A stretch of DNA of 64,000 nucleotides from Plotosus lineatus (taxonomy: Eukaryota; Chordata; Actinopteri; Siluriformes; Plotosidae). This document shows, one piece after another, positions 1-10,932 of this stretch. The stretch spans positions 22,795,001 to 22,859,000 of the forward strand of contig CM045731.1 of the NCBI GenBank assembly GCA_024760905.1, written 5' to 3'. The notes beneath the pieces are model-generated. The model was not told the origin of the DNA, did no database searches, and saw nothing but the letters and a program-made list of their open reading frames with translations. Position 1 is the stretch's first letter. The number at the start of each line of letters is the position of its first letter. The translations under genes and the position numbers were made by a program.

Positions 1-1557
1 TACTCATTAATACAGTATTAATGTAGTAAAATGCAGTAATGGTTAAGAAAAACTTTTCAATTTTTACTGTTATATTTATTGATGATAAAATATAAACATT
101 ATACAGAATATACTGTTGTAAAGCACTAGTATTAAAGTCTTTTTCAATTATTATTCCAGAACAGTACCTAAGTTAATTCTTAGAATGCTTGTGCGTGAGA
201 TTTTATGTTCTGTAGAATGTTTAAAAAACGATACCAAAAGGATGAACTTTATTATGCTTCATGTCCTTTTACATTGAACTTGGAGTGACATCTCCAAGAT
301 GGCACTGCCGAGAGGGCGACGTCATGGAGTTCTCAGAGTCAAATTGTTTCTTTGTTTGTTTTAATTTGTTTTATTTGTTGTTTTGTTTGTTCATGTTTTG
401 CACTATGCTCATCTATGACCGGTCGACCCTTCTACAGCTACAACATAGCAGTCTTCTGAAGTTTAGCACCTTCCTATCCTGAGTTAATATGCTATGGTAG
501 TTCAATGCTAGCCGCACCCCGAGCTAACAATAAGCCCAGGTGGGAAGGAGCCAAACGACGACTCCGGCGCTTGGGATCGCAGGAGATGAAGGCCATGGAG
601 CCGGCTGCTGCAATTGCCTCTTCGGGTGTACTCTCCTCGAGCCATGTTTCACAGAAACACAGCATGGAGCAGTCCTGGAGATCCCTCTGCGTTGCAATCT
701 GAGCATGAAGATCGTCCATCTTGTTTCACAGCGACTGAACATTTTCAAGCAGTATGACCGGAAGTGTTAACCTTCCACTTCTAACCAAGCGCCGGAGACT
801 CTGAGAACTCCGCCTAGGCTTATTGTTAGCCGGGGTGCGGCTAGCATTGAGCTACCATAGCATATAAGCTCACGATAGGATTGCTGCATAGTTGCCCAAA
901 GCTGAAGCTGCTCATAGCTGTAGTAGGGCCGACCGGTCATAGACGAGCATAGTGCAAAGCATGAACAAACAAAACAACAAATAAAACAAATTAAACTGAA
1001 CAAAGAAACAATTTGACTCTGAGAACTCCTCGACGTCGCCCTCTAGGCAGTGCCATCTTGGAGACGTCACTCCAAGACGTCTCTCCAAGTTCAATGTAAA
1101 AGGACATGAAGCGTAGTAAGTTTATCCTTTTGGTATTGTTTGTTCAACATGCTACAGAGCATAAAATCTCATGTACAAACATTCTAAACATTAACTTTGA
1201 TACTGTACTGGAATAATAATTGAAAAAGACTTTAATGCAATAGTTCAGAGGAAACTGTCGTTTCTTCAGGAGAAAGTCTTATTTCTTCAGAGGAGACATC
1301 CAAAGTTTTCTATCGCTTAGGCAGAGAAGATGCACAGTGTTTGAGTGGCATAATAGAGCTTAACTGGTAATTAAAACACACAAAATCAGAAGCTCCTTGA
1401 CAACTTGTGCACGAATGAGGAAAAAGGGGTGCTCCATCATCTCAACCAATCAGCAGGAAAGAGGACAGCCATTGGCTGAATTTGAGTGACGTGTCAGTTG
1501 CTTGGCAGTCTGAATATTCGAACTGTGAGTGCAAAACCGTGAATAGAAAACCTACTG
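1..1557. mobile_element. Foldback pogo/Tigger-like nonautonomous element, copy 1
   Basis: The right end reads (minus strand) CAGTAGGTTTTC and is followed by TA at 1558-1559, as expected for a Tc1/mariner-pogo element. The left end lies outside the window. Inside, about 130-440 is repeated in inverted orientation at about 905-1232, with matching blocks such as the one at 281-350 against 1010-1080, so the element can fold into a long hairpin. The loop (441-905) holds an antisense LINE endonuclease fragment. Related copies lie at 11715, 27190 and 59358. No transposase frame is present. The pogo assignment rests on the termini and the TA target only. Confidence 0.7.
441..770 (-). pseudogene. Captured LINE endonuclease N-terminal fragment
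   Basis: Read on the minus strand, this stretch encodes a segment starting near 760 with the pattern N-V-Q-S-L-x-N-K-M-D-D-L followed by C-F-C-E-T-W-L. That matches the start of an APE-type endonuclease in L2/CR1-like LINEs, where the Glu of the ETW motif is catalytic. Only about 75 residues remain and there is no reverse transcriptase. It forms the loop of the foldback element, and the copy at 59770-60000 carries the same fragment, so it travels with that element. It is a relic, not a gene. Confidence 0.55.
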
Positions 1558-1559
1558 TA

Positions 1560-3014
1560 TTCATCAAATTAAACAATAAGGAAATTAAGGAAGAATAGGG
1601 GGAAAAGTTAAGGAAAATGTGGCAAAAACAAGGCGAATTATGCAAAGAAAAAAATATAATAACCCTAAACAAACACAACCCAAAACCTCCTATCAAAACT
1701 TGTTACATTTTTGTGAGGTGCGCATCTGAGTGCGTGCAGGCGCATCTGCAGGCATGTGAACGTGGCTGCATGCGTGTAGTTATATTTTATTTACATCTTA
1801 TGCATTATTTTTTAATGTTTAATTGTTATTATAAGAATTTATAGCATTGAGTATGTATTTATTGATATTATATACACATATACATGTATGTATACATCAG
1901 TCGGGGGTGGGGTGATCCTACTTTGCGAAATTTGATGGTCGCTTGGGAATCTCAGTCCCAATTAACAGCGGAAAGTGATATACATGCAATGTTAATATTG
2001 TTATATATAAATAGATCAGTATACTGCTGATAGGTCTGATGAGGTCTAGTCGTGCATGATACAGCTCTGCGCATGCGTGGATATTGCTCCACTTTTAATC
2101 CCGCCTTAAAAATTTAATATGCATTTATTAATGATTAAGGCTTCACAATATGCTCATAAAAGCACTAGATGCCCTTACACCATTCTAATGTTTGTGTGTA
2201 TTTGATGTTTAAATAGCTTATTTTGCTCAGTATGCAGTGCTATTTCAGTGTGAATGTTTGTGCCAAAGCTTAAAACATTACATTTTCATAAGTCGATTTT
2301 TTCCGATGCTTAGAATTTTTATTTTAATGACTTAGTAGTTTTGCATTTTCTGAATGTCAGTAGCTTATTAAATATTAAATTTATAAAACACAAATGTACA
2401 TAATTTAAATTATATAAACATTAAGCAATACTTAACTCAGTATAATAGTACTACCTGTACATCTTGTAGTTGTACTACTTTACCTAATGTTATTTTTACT
2501 AATATTAAGTTGTGTATGTTACAAATTTATGAGAACATCAGCAGGTATTTGTATAGCCAGTTAAGTGCAGACTTGAAAAGTTCAAGTTTGGCGTGGACAA
2601 TGTATGCATGTGGTGTATTAAAGCTACACTTCTGTTATTTTACACTAATATTATATTTTGAATCTTTGTGTATAATGTAATTAAAAGATGTTAGTATTTC
2701 AAATTATCTTCTGTTTCTTTACATTTCAGATTTTTAGTTTGGCCTCAGTATATAAAACTGTTGCTAGTACCTCGATCCTCGAACGCTTTAAAGGTCGAAC
2801 AAATCGGAATTCAATCAAAAAATCCGGTATTCAACTGGAAGTTGAACTCAAAAAACGAGCTAGAAAAAATGAGACTAAGAGGGAGGAAAAATGCACGGAT
2901 TCTGGTAATCGGTCTCTACTCGACCACTGTGCACGTGTGGATGTGCTTGCTCCTGTTCTACAAAGTACAGTATACCGTATTCTTTTGTTAACTTGATTAG
3001 ATTAGCTAATAAAC
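1560..3014. other. AT-rich spacer with the left end of a Tigger element
   Basis: No coding region is convincing here. The sequence is AT-rich with simple TA runs around 1860-1890. From about 2768 the sequence resembles the left terminus of a Tigger element (a TACCTCGATCCTCGAACG-type start), which fits the transposase relic that follows. Confidence 0.45.
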
Positions 3015-4611
3015 ATGGCTCCAAAGAAAGCTACTAAGAAACGAGAAACGGTCAGATGTATAGAAAACTGTTGAGTTTAAGAAAGAGCTGATTGCTAAAC
3101 ATGAATCACTCACTGAGCTTGCTAAGGAATATGGCTAAATCAACAATTAGGATGATTCTGAAGAACAAAGAGGCTGTTAAAGCCCATGATGAGGTGAAAG
3201 GCTCAACGGTTATCAGCAAACAAAGACCACAAGTGCTGGAGGAGGTGGAAAAATTACTGCTTTTATACATAAACGAGCAGCAGTTAGCAGGAGATAGTGT
3301 TAGTGAGGATGTGATCTGCTACAAAGCACGCGAAATCTATGATGATTTGGTAGAAAAAGACCCTAGCTCAAATCCTGAAGGCTTCCACTTTAAAGCAAGT
3401 TGAGGCTGGTTCGAAAATTTTAAACGGAGAAGTGGGATTGACCACTTTATTTGTCACAGGGAAGTAGTGAGTTCTAACAAAGATGGCGCTGAGAAGTTCG
3501 AGCAGAAATTGGCTGATTTTATCAAGGCTGAGAATTATCTTCCCGAGCAAGTCTTTAATTGCAGTGAGACTAGCTTATTCTGGAAGAAAATGCCACGGAG
3601 GAGAAACAGTACATCACTTGTGAAGAGAAGTCACTGCCCGGACACAAACTAATGAAAGGTTAATGCTTTTGTTGTGCAGCAATGCAAGCGGAGATTTAAA
3701 AATCAAGCCACTGATGATTTATCATTCAAAGGATCCCAGGGCATTCAAAGTGAACAATGTGATTAAAAAGTGAGTTGCTTGTTATTTGGAGATCCAATTC
3801 GAAGGCATGGTTAACCAGGCAATTTTTCACCGAGTGGGTGCATGAGGTGTTTGCTCTGAGTGTGAAAAAATATTTGCATGAAAACTCCCTTGCATACCGC
3901 TGCCTTCTTTTAATGGATAATGCCCATGCTCACCCTCCGGGTTTGGAATTAAAATAAAATTCCTCCCACCTAACACAACATCATTGATCCAGCCCATGGA
4001 CCAGCGAGCAATTGCTAATTTCAAACAATTGTACACAAAATTCCTCTTCCAAAAATGCGTCGAGGTGACTAACGACACACAGTTAACACTTCGAGATTTT
4101 TGGAGGAATCATTTTGACATCTACCACTACATAAGTATTGTTGATAGGGCCTGGAATCACGTCTCAGACAGGTCAATGAACTCTTCATGGAGGAAACTGT
4201 GGCCATAATGTGTTAAGGAGTTCGAAGGGTTTGGGGCTGTGGCAAGCACCAGCACAGCAGCTCCTGCCGAGGAGGAACAGCAGGGTGATAATCAAATTGT
4301 CCAAGACATCGTCAGCATAGGTCAAAGTCTAGGTCTGGAAATGGACACTGATGATGTCGCCGAACGGCTAGAGGAACATCATGCCGAACTCATGACGGAA
4401 GAACTCCTCCACCCTCAGGCAGAGCAGAAGAAAACGTTAGAAGAGGAGATGTCTTCCGAAGAGGATGGTTGAAGGAAGGTTGCCCTGACGTCACTTATTA
4501 AGGACATATGCTCAAAATGGAATGAACTCTACTGCTTTGTAGAACCATAGCACCTTGACAAGGCAAAGGCTAGCAGAGCTGTGCACACCTTTAATGAGGA
4601 AGTCATGAGCC
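3015..4611 (+). pseudogene. Tigger/pogo (TIGD/CENP-B type) transposase pseudogene
   Basis: The broken frame starts with M-A-P-K-K and then shows a helix-turn-helix segment (L-T-E-L-A-K-E-Y-G ... K-S-T-I-R-M-I-L-K-N-K-E). Next come a CENP-B-like second DNA-binding part around 3200-3420 and the DDE core: F-N-C-S-E-T-S-L-F-W-K-K-M (about 3550), L-L-L-M-D-N-A-H-A-H-P (about 3910) and L-I-Q-P-M-D-Q (about 3985). The first catalytic Asp, normally in an A-D-E-T context, is Ser here. At least five frameshifts or stops break the frame (for example near 3050, 3135, 3400, 3650 and 3955). The C-terminal part runs to about 4611, where the 3' tail of an RTE LINE cuts it. It is a dead copy. Confidence 0.85.
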
Positions 4612-6361
4612 ACTTCTTCTTCTTCTTCTTCTTCTTTCTTTTTCGGCTTTTCCCTTCAGGGGTCGCCACAGCGAATCATCTGCTTCCATCTCACCATATC
4701 CTCTGCATCTTCAACTCTTACTCCAACTACCCTCATGTCCTCCTTCACCACATGCATAAATCTTGTCTTTGGTCTTCCTCTAGCCCTTCTGCCTGGTAGT
4801 TCCAACCTCAGCATCCTACTACAAATATACTCACTATCCCTCCTTTGTACATGTCCAAGCCATCTCAATCAACTCTCTGACTTTGTCTCCAAAACCTCTT
4901 ACATGTGCTGTCCCGCTGATGTACTCATTCCTGATCCTATCCATCCTCGTTACTCCCAAAGAGAACCTCAAGATTTTCATCTCTGCTACCTCCATCTCTG
5001 CTTCCTGTTTTTTCCTCAGTGCCACTGTTTCTAAACCATACAACATCGCTGGCCTCAACACCGTCTTGGACACTTTTCCTTTCATTCTTGCCGATACCTT
5101 CCTATCACACATCACACCGCACACTTTTCTCCAAACATTCCAACCTGCCTGCACACACTTCATAACCTCTTTTCCACACTCTCCATTGCTCTGGACTGTT
5201 GCGCCTAAGTACTTAAAATCCTCCACCTTCTTTATCTCTGCTCCCTGTAACCTCACCGTTCCTCTTGGATCTTTGTCAATCACACGCATGTATTCTGTTT
5301 TACTGCGGCTAACCTTCATTCCTCTGCTTTCCAGGGCATATCTCCACCTCTCTAGATTTCCCTGCACTTGTTCTCTGCTCTCACGACAGATCACAATGTC
5401 ATCTGCGACCATCATAGTCCATGGAGATTCTTGTCTAACCTTGTCTGTCAGCCTGTCCATCACCATAGCAAACAAGAAGGGGCTGAGAGCTGACCCTTGA
5501 TGCAGTCCCACCTCCACCTTGAACTCTTCTGTCACATCGACAGCACACCTCACCACTGTCTTACATCTCTCATACATGTCCTGCACCGCTCTAACATACT
5601 TCTCTGCCACTCCAGACTTCCTCATACAATACCACAGTTTCTCTCTTGGCACCCTGTCATATGCTTTCTCCAGATCTACAAAGGCACAATGCAGCTCCCT
5701 CTGGCCTTCTCTGAACTTCTCTATTAACATCCTCAAAGCAAACACTGCATCTGTGGTGCTCTTTCTTGGCATGAAACCAAACTGTTGTTCACAAATGCTG
5801 ACCTCTGCCCTTAGTCTAGCTTCCACTATTCTTTCCCATAACTTCATCGTATGGCTCATCAACTTTATCCCTCTGTAGTTGCTACAACTCTGCACGTCTC
5901 CCTTGTTCTTAAAAATGGGCACAAGCACACTTCTCCTCCATTCCTCCAGCATCTGCTCACTCTCTAAAACCTTGTTGAATGTTCTTGTCAGAAAATCTAC
6001 TGCCACCACACCGAGACACTTCCATACCTCCACAGGTATATCATCAGGACCCACTGCCTTTCCACTCTTCATTCTCTTCAATGCCCTCCTCACTTCACCC
6101 TTACTAATCTTTGCTACTTTCTGGTCCTCAACAATCACCTCTTCTTTGCTTTTTTCTCTCTCATTTTCCTCATTTATCAGCTCAACTTTTCCTCATTCAT
6201 CAGTGGTTGACAGCACTGATGGCGGTCGTTGTTAACCCGGGCCTCGACCGATCCGGTATGAAATTAGTATTGGCAGTTCACATAGTGTATTTTGGCAAAG
6301 GTTTTACACCAGATATCATTCCTGTCGTAACCCTCTGCATTTATCCGGGCTTGGGACCTGG
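4612..6361 (-). mobile_element. RTE-type LINE copy A, internally deleted
   Basis: Minus-strand LINE with a 3' (GAA)n tail at about 4614-4640. A 434-codon open stretch (6138 to 4834) encodes most of the reverse transcriptase: G-P-D-D-I-P near the start, the finger and palm motifs A-F-V-D-L-E-K-A-Y-D and H-Q-G-S-A-L-S-P, and the catalytic V-A-D-D (usually F-A-D-D; both Asp kept). A frameshift near 4860 leads into the M-R-W-L-G-H-V-Q-R C-terminal segment. The endonuclease is gone: the RT start is joined directly to the LINE 5' leader (6210-6361), a deletion of about 1.35 kb relative to the copy at 19289-22371. No target duplication is evident. Confidence 0.85.
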
Positions 6362-6423
6362 AGGTAATGTGTGTGTGTGTGTGGGTGTGGGGGGTGTTTA
6401 CCTGGAGTTAATGTAGGTGATCC

Positions 6424-6469
<46 letters not shown>

Positions 6470-6504
6470 CTGGAGTTAATGGAGGTGAACATGTAAATGT
6501 GTGT

Positions 6505-6578
<74 letters not shown>

Positions 6579-6583
6579 TATAC
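6362..6583 (-). repeat. GT minisatellite carrying repeated TRIM splice donors
   Basis: Long GT runs are broken by copies of a 25-30 bp block (about 6357, 6400, 6468 and 6581). On the minus strand each block matches the end of TRIM exon 3 plus its splice donor (CTCCAG followed by GTA). The block nearest the exon is the authentic exon end at 6584. See finding. Confidence 0.75.
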
Positions 6584-6817
6584 CTGGAGATAATTTAGGT
6601 GATCGTGTGTTTGCGAAAGCTTCTGTATCTCAGATACTCTCTTTTGAAGATCAGCAATCTCCTGCTCCAGTTGCTCCAAAAGTCGTTCAGCTCGACTCAC
6701 TTCAGTGATCTCCTTCGTTCTGATCAGCTTCATCACCTCCAAGCGCTTTTTCTCTATAGAGCTTATCATCTCAGTAAAGATCACCTCTGTGTCCTCCACT
6801 GCTGTCTGTGCACTGAG
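6584..6817 (-). CDS. TRIM gene T1, exon 3 (coiled coil)
   Basis: An exactly 234-bp exon, the standard length of the TRIM coiled-coil exon. The acceptor is CAG at 6820-6818 and the donor is GTA at 6583-6581. It encodes L-S-A-Q-T-A-V-E-D-T-E-V-I-F and then a heptad-rich helix to N-Y-L-Q. The region between exons 2 and 3 reads open (R-Q-S-C-A-K and so on), but it is a 120-bp intron with clear GTGAG and AG borders. Downstream, where linker and B30.2 exons should lie, the sequence is minisatellite and LINE A, so the gene looks truncated after this exon. Confidence 0.8.
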
Positions 6818-6937
6818 CTGTTCGGGCATGAGATTTGAAGGTTGCATATCATTCCCTCTTTTCCTGGCACTTGAAATGACTGGTTGTCCATGTTGTGTGT
6901 GTTTCTTGGCGCAGCTCTGTCTCTGCTCACTGCTCAC

Positions 6938-7033
6938 CTTTATAGTGTCCACAGCCTGTTTCAGTTCCTGCACCTCCATCTGCTTCTCCTGGATTCTCCA
7001 ACAGAATTTCATCTGATCCTTTTTTAACTCGGT
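6938..7033 (-). CDS. TRIM gene T1, exon 2 (start of coiled coil)
   Basis: An exactly 96-bp (32-codon) exon with AG acceptor at 7035-7034 and GTGAG donor at 6937. It reads T-E-L-K-K-D-Q-M-K-F to A-V-D-T-I-K, in phase with exons 1 and 3. The 96-bp plus 234-bp pair is characteristic of TRIM/finTRIM genes. The upstream intron contains LINE copy B. Confidence 0.8.
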
Positions 7034-7116
7034 CTATGATGAAATTCAATACTTTTCACTGTTTATACATGAAGAGGTTATGAAGTCAGTGGGTGAATAT
7101 TAATTATAAAACAGAG

Positions 7117-8710
7117 AGGACCGAAGAGAGTAAACAGGAGTACAGGGAGACACAGTGTAAGGTGAAGGTAGTGGTGTCAAAGGCCAAACAGAGGGCGTAT
7201 GATGACTTGTATGATAGCTTGGACAGTAAGGAGGGAGAAAATGATTTATACAGGTTAGCACAGCAGAGAAATAGAGATGGGAAAGATGTGCAGAAAGTTA
7301 GAGTGATAAAGGACAGAGAGGGAAATGTATTGACTGATGACAGAAGTGTGCTGGGAAGATTGAAAGAGTACTTTGAAGAGCTGATGCATGAGAAAAATAA
7401 GAGAGAAAGAGTAGAAGCGGTGACTGTTGAGGACCAGGAAGTAGCAAAGATTAGTAACGGTGAAGTGAGGAGGGCATTGGAGAGGATGAAGAGTGGAAAT
7501 GTAGTTGGTCCTGATGACATACCGGTTGAGGTATGGAAGTGTCTAGGAGAGGTAGCAGTAGATTTTCTGACAAGAATATTCAACAAGGTTTTAGAAAGTG
7601 AGCAGATGCCGGAGGAATGGAGAAGAAGTGTGCTTGTGCCCATTTTTAAGAACAAGGGAGAAGTACAGAGTTGTGGCATGGTGCAGAGAGAATAACTGTG
7701 GTATTGTATGAGGAAGTCTGAAGTGGCAGAGAAGTATGTTAGAGTGGTGCAGGACATGTATGAAAGATGTAAGACAGTGGTGAGGTGTGCTGTCGGTGTG
7801 ACAGAAGAGTTCAAGGTGGAGGTGGGACTGCATCAAGGGTCAGCTCTCAGCCCCTTCTTGTTTGCTATGGTGATGGACAGGCTGACAGACGAGGTTAGAC
7901 AAGAATCTCCATGGACTATGATGTTTGCAGATGACATTGTGATCTGTAGTGAGAGCAGAGAACAAGTGGAGGAAAATCTAGAGAGGTAGAGTTATGCCCT
8001 GGAAAGGAGGGGAATGAAGGTTAGTCTCAGTAAGACAAAATACATGTGTGTGAACGACAAGGACCCAAGAGGAACGGTGAGGTTACAGGGGGCAGAGATA
8101 AAGAAGGTGGAGGATTTCAAGTACTTAGGCTCAACAATCCAGAGCAATGGAGAGTGTGGAAAAGAGGTGAGGCAGCGCATGCAGGCAGGTTGGAATGGAT
8201 GGAGAAAAGTGTGCAGTGTGATGTGTGATAGGAGAGTATCGGCAAGAATGAAGGGAAAAGTGTACAAGATTGTGATGACGCCAGCGATGTTGTATGGTTT
8301 ATAGACAGTGGCTCTGGGGAAAAGACAGGAGTCAGAGTTGGAGGTAGCAGAGATGAAAATGTTGAGGTTCTCTTTGGGAGTAACGACAATGGATAGGATC
8401 AGAAACGAGTACATCAGAGGGACAGCACATGTAAGATGTTTTGGAGACAAAGTCAGAGAGGCTAGATTGAGATGGTTTGGAAATGTACAGAGGAGGGATA
8501 GTGAGTATATTGGTTGTAGGATGCTGAGGTTGGAACTACCAGGCAGAAGGCCCAGAGGAAGACCAAAGTGAAGCTTTATGGATGTGGTGAAGGCGGACAT
8601 GAAGGTTGTTGGAGTAAGAGTAGAAGATGCAGGGGATAGGGTGAGATGGAGGCAGATCATTTGCTGTGGCGACCCCTGAAGGGAACAGCTGAAAGGAAAA
8701 GAAGAAGAAG

Positions 8711-8740
<30 letters not shown>
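7117..8740 (+). mobile_element. RTE-type LINE copy B, 5'-truncated, in TRIM T1 intron 1
   Basis: Plus-strand copy starting in the linker between endonuclease and RT (E-R-T-E-E-S-K-Q-E-Y-R) and ending in a (GAA)n tail at about 8698-8740. RT pieces are 7117-7695 (fingers; G-P-D-D-I-P), 7708-7989 (H-Q-G-S-A-L-S-P and an intact F-A-D-D) and 8014-8571 (thumb and C-terminal region). It is broken by a deletion after Q-S-C-G (7675) and by stops near 7990, 8303 and 8570. It lies antisense to the TRIM gene, between exon 1 and exon 2. Confidence 0.85.
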
Positions 8741-8741
<1 letters not shown>

Positions 8742-8821
8742 GACTGCAAAGTAGTAGTGGGTGAGAGTGTTGTCAAACAACATAGGATGGTGGTATGCAA
8801 GATGACGCTGATGGTGAGGAA
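8741..8821 (+). mobile_element. RTE fragment fused to the tail of copy B
   Basis: Directly after the (GAA)n tail comes an 81-bp piece of the same LINE family, matching about 41190-41272 of copy D1 (the V-V-V-G-E-x-V-x-K-Q-H endonuclease end). It has no tail of its own. Confidence 0.7.
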
Positions 8822-9312
8822 TGGCCATGGTGAGGATGGCCTGCACGTGTCAGCCACGCCCTTCTGCCGGAGCCTAGTATTAAGTGTACCTCATTTCAGA
8901 CTTATATTTATTATATGTCTTTCTATAGATTTTATTCCATTTTTATTTCTACTTGTTCTTCAATTTTGTTTCACTTTCACTTTCGACCTCGGACAGCCCT
9001 GTTCGTATCTCCGAATGTTTGCAAAACGAATGTTCGTAAATTGGGGAGAGTCTGGTATTTTTTATTTTCTCTGAATACCCCCCTCTCTCTTTGTCATGTT
9101 TTTTTCTCATCAACAGAAATGTTCACTTACTAGCCTGAATTTATAATGCAAAACTTCTATTAATGATGTGATTTTCTTTCTCATAAATCCACAAATTATT
9201 TTTAAATTATCCTTAATATTTATACAGATTAAAACACCTGGTCTTATTTATTAATCTCAGATAAAATACAGGAGTAAAATTAAAAGATACTCCAAATATT
9301 TTTAGTTCTCAC
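8822..9312. other. Rest of TRIM T1 intron 1
   Basis: AT-rich, with no gene seen. The last 120 bp before exon 1 resemble the same position in TRIM T2 (33420-33539) and T3, so this is ancestral TRIM intron. Confidence 0.6.
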
Positions 9313-9909
9313 CTGTTTTTCAGTTCTGTACGATTTAACAGAGATGGTGTTGTGGCTTTTATGTTGATCAGTCATACATAGATAACAGATTAAGCTTTGG
9401 TCAGTATGACAGTAGATCTCCAGCACTTTATCATGCTCAGAGCAGATCTTCTCCTTGAGATTATCAGAAGCTTCCACTAATGTGTGCTTTTTCAATCCAG
9501 GAAGTTCATAATGAGGTTTTAGATGAGTCTCACAAAAGGATGCCCCACACATCAGACAGGACTTGACGGCTTTGTTTTTTCTCCCAATGCAGAAATCACA
9601 CTCCACATCTCCAGGTCCAGCGTAACAGTGAATAGCAGAAGCAGCTTGGACTTTGTTCCTCTTCAGTTCCTCCACCACTTCAGCCAGCATGTTGTTTCTG
9701 CGTAGAACAGGCCTTGGAGTGAACGTGTCTCTGCACTGAGGACAGCTATACACTCTGTTCTTATCTTCCTGATCCCAGTGTAGATTAATACACACATTAC
9801 AGAAACTATGACCACAGGAGAGACTCAGTGGTTCCTTCAGGAGTTCCAGACAAACTGGACAGATAAACTGCTCGAGAAGCTGATCTATTGAAATACTCGC
9901 CTTTGCCAT
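9313..9909 (-). CDS. TRIM gene T1, exon 1 (RING, B-boxes); finTRIM-like
   Basis: The first coding exon of a RING-type E3 ubiquitin ligase candidate, open for 199 codons to a GTGAG donor at 9312. RING C3HC4: C17, C20, C32, H34, C37, C40, C56, C59. A B-box1-like set follows (C104, C107, C118, C121, C126), then B-box2 (C156, H159, C167, D170, C175, C178, H183, H186). The start M-A-K-A-S-I-S matches the TRIM family start. The frame is open a further 18 codons upstream to 9963, but that looks like 5' UTR. Joined to exons 2 and 3 it gives 309 codons with no disruption. No B30.2 domain is visible downstream, so target recognition is probably lost. finTRIMs are fish genes linked to antiviral responses. 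Expression is unknown. Confidence 0.82.
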
Positions 9910-10319
9910 TTTCCTGAGCTCCACACCGAGAGAAACTTTTTGCTTTCTTAAAAGTGGAGTCACTTCCTAGTTTGTCTCTTTTCCTTGGTGCGTGTGTGTA
10001 TGAGAGAGAGACAGTGAGAGAGCAAGAGAGAGAGAGAGAATTGAAAGAGGAGGAGCACAACAAGTCGCATCATGAATGTTTCTCTGTTGATCGTTTCTTG
10101 GACATGATTTCTCCTGGTGTAAAATAAATGCTCCAAACTACACTGTAGAACATTCTCCTCTGTGTCTACATGGTTAAGCTTCAACAAAACACATATGAGG
10201 GGTTGATAATCAACGTTTCCTACCTCAGTGTTTGATCCAAAGTGTGTTCGGTATATCAGGGGAATTGTGTCATTGTCTACTTTGAAGTGCCAGACTTGAC
10301 CAGTGTGTAACTGCAATCA
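9910..10319 (-). other. 5' flank of TRIM T1
   Basis: No coding sequence. It contains a GA-rich run (about 10003-10041). A block around 10110-10170 is shared with the 5' flank of TRIM T2 (34330-34355 continuing at 34700-34740 on either side of a SINE), so the upstream region was duplicated together with the gene. A promoter may lie here, but none can be pinpointed. Confidence 0.5.
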
Positions 10320-10522
10320 CAGTGGAATCTCGGTACTCGACCACAATTTGTTCTAGACGGCTGGTTCCGATTTGGTCGAATTCCGGATCTGTTTTTCATA
10401 TCACACATAATGTAAATAGTCTTAGTCCGTTCCATCGTCTTTTGAGCAGAAATTAACGGTACCGTAACTCATACCATAAGTCTGTAAATTACGTGAAAAA
10501 AATTATTGAATACAGTACACTA
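10320..10522 (+). mobile_element. Pogo/Tigger-like left end
   Basis: Begins CAGTGGAATCTCGGTACTCG, a terminus of the pogo/Tigger CAGTG-ACCTCG type, and runs for about 200 bp until the inverted LTR pair interrupts it. It resumes briefly at 11375 and is then replaced by a SINE. No transposase is present. Confidence 0.5.
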
Positions 10523-10915
10523 TGTTATGGTCTGTGCTGTGAGATACTCTGGTTTTGTCAACTCTAACTCTCTCTTACTTTATGCACTGCATGTGCTGGC
10601 AAGGGGCGTGGCTGTCACACGCGGGTGAGTCCATTCAGCAAGCATCTGGCTATAAAGACGAGCAGCGCACTCCTCCCGGTGCTAGAAGATTGTCCCTCTT
10701 CGTGACCACGTTTCCCTGTTATTTCTCTGGCTCCTGGTTCTCGGCTCCTTGCTCGACCAGTTTCCACAGTTTGATTTTCATTTTCTCCACATCTCTAATA
10801 GTGACTACGATTGCCCTGTGACCTGTGCCTTTCCTGTGAACAATAAAGCTCATCCGTTTTCATCACACTCTGTCGGCTGCATTTTTGGGTTCGGCTGAAT
10901 GTTCCTGGCGTCACA
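10523..10915 (+). mobile_element. LTR, left arm of an inverted LTR pair
   Basis: Starts TGTTATGG and ends GTCACA (TG...CA). It has a TATA box (GCTATAAAGACG, about 10651) and a polyadenylation signal (AATAAAG, about 10844) in the order expected of a retroviral or LTR-retrotransposon LTR. The outer flank CACTA (10518-10522) recurs at 11375-11379 beyond the opposite arm. Confidence 0.75.
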
Positions 10916-10932
10916 GAATCTTCTAGCCCTTC

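Noticed and set aside
6818..6937. Open reading through between TRIM T1 exons 2 and 3
   Set aside because: Borders are GTGAG and CAG, the flanking exons have the standard 96 and 234 bp, and T2 has the same intron.
4581..8846. Pure poly-Ser or poly-Arg tracts in frames ending at LINE tails
   Set aside because: They are the (GAA)n/(TTC)n tails of RTE copies.
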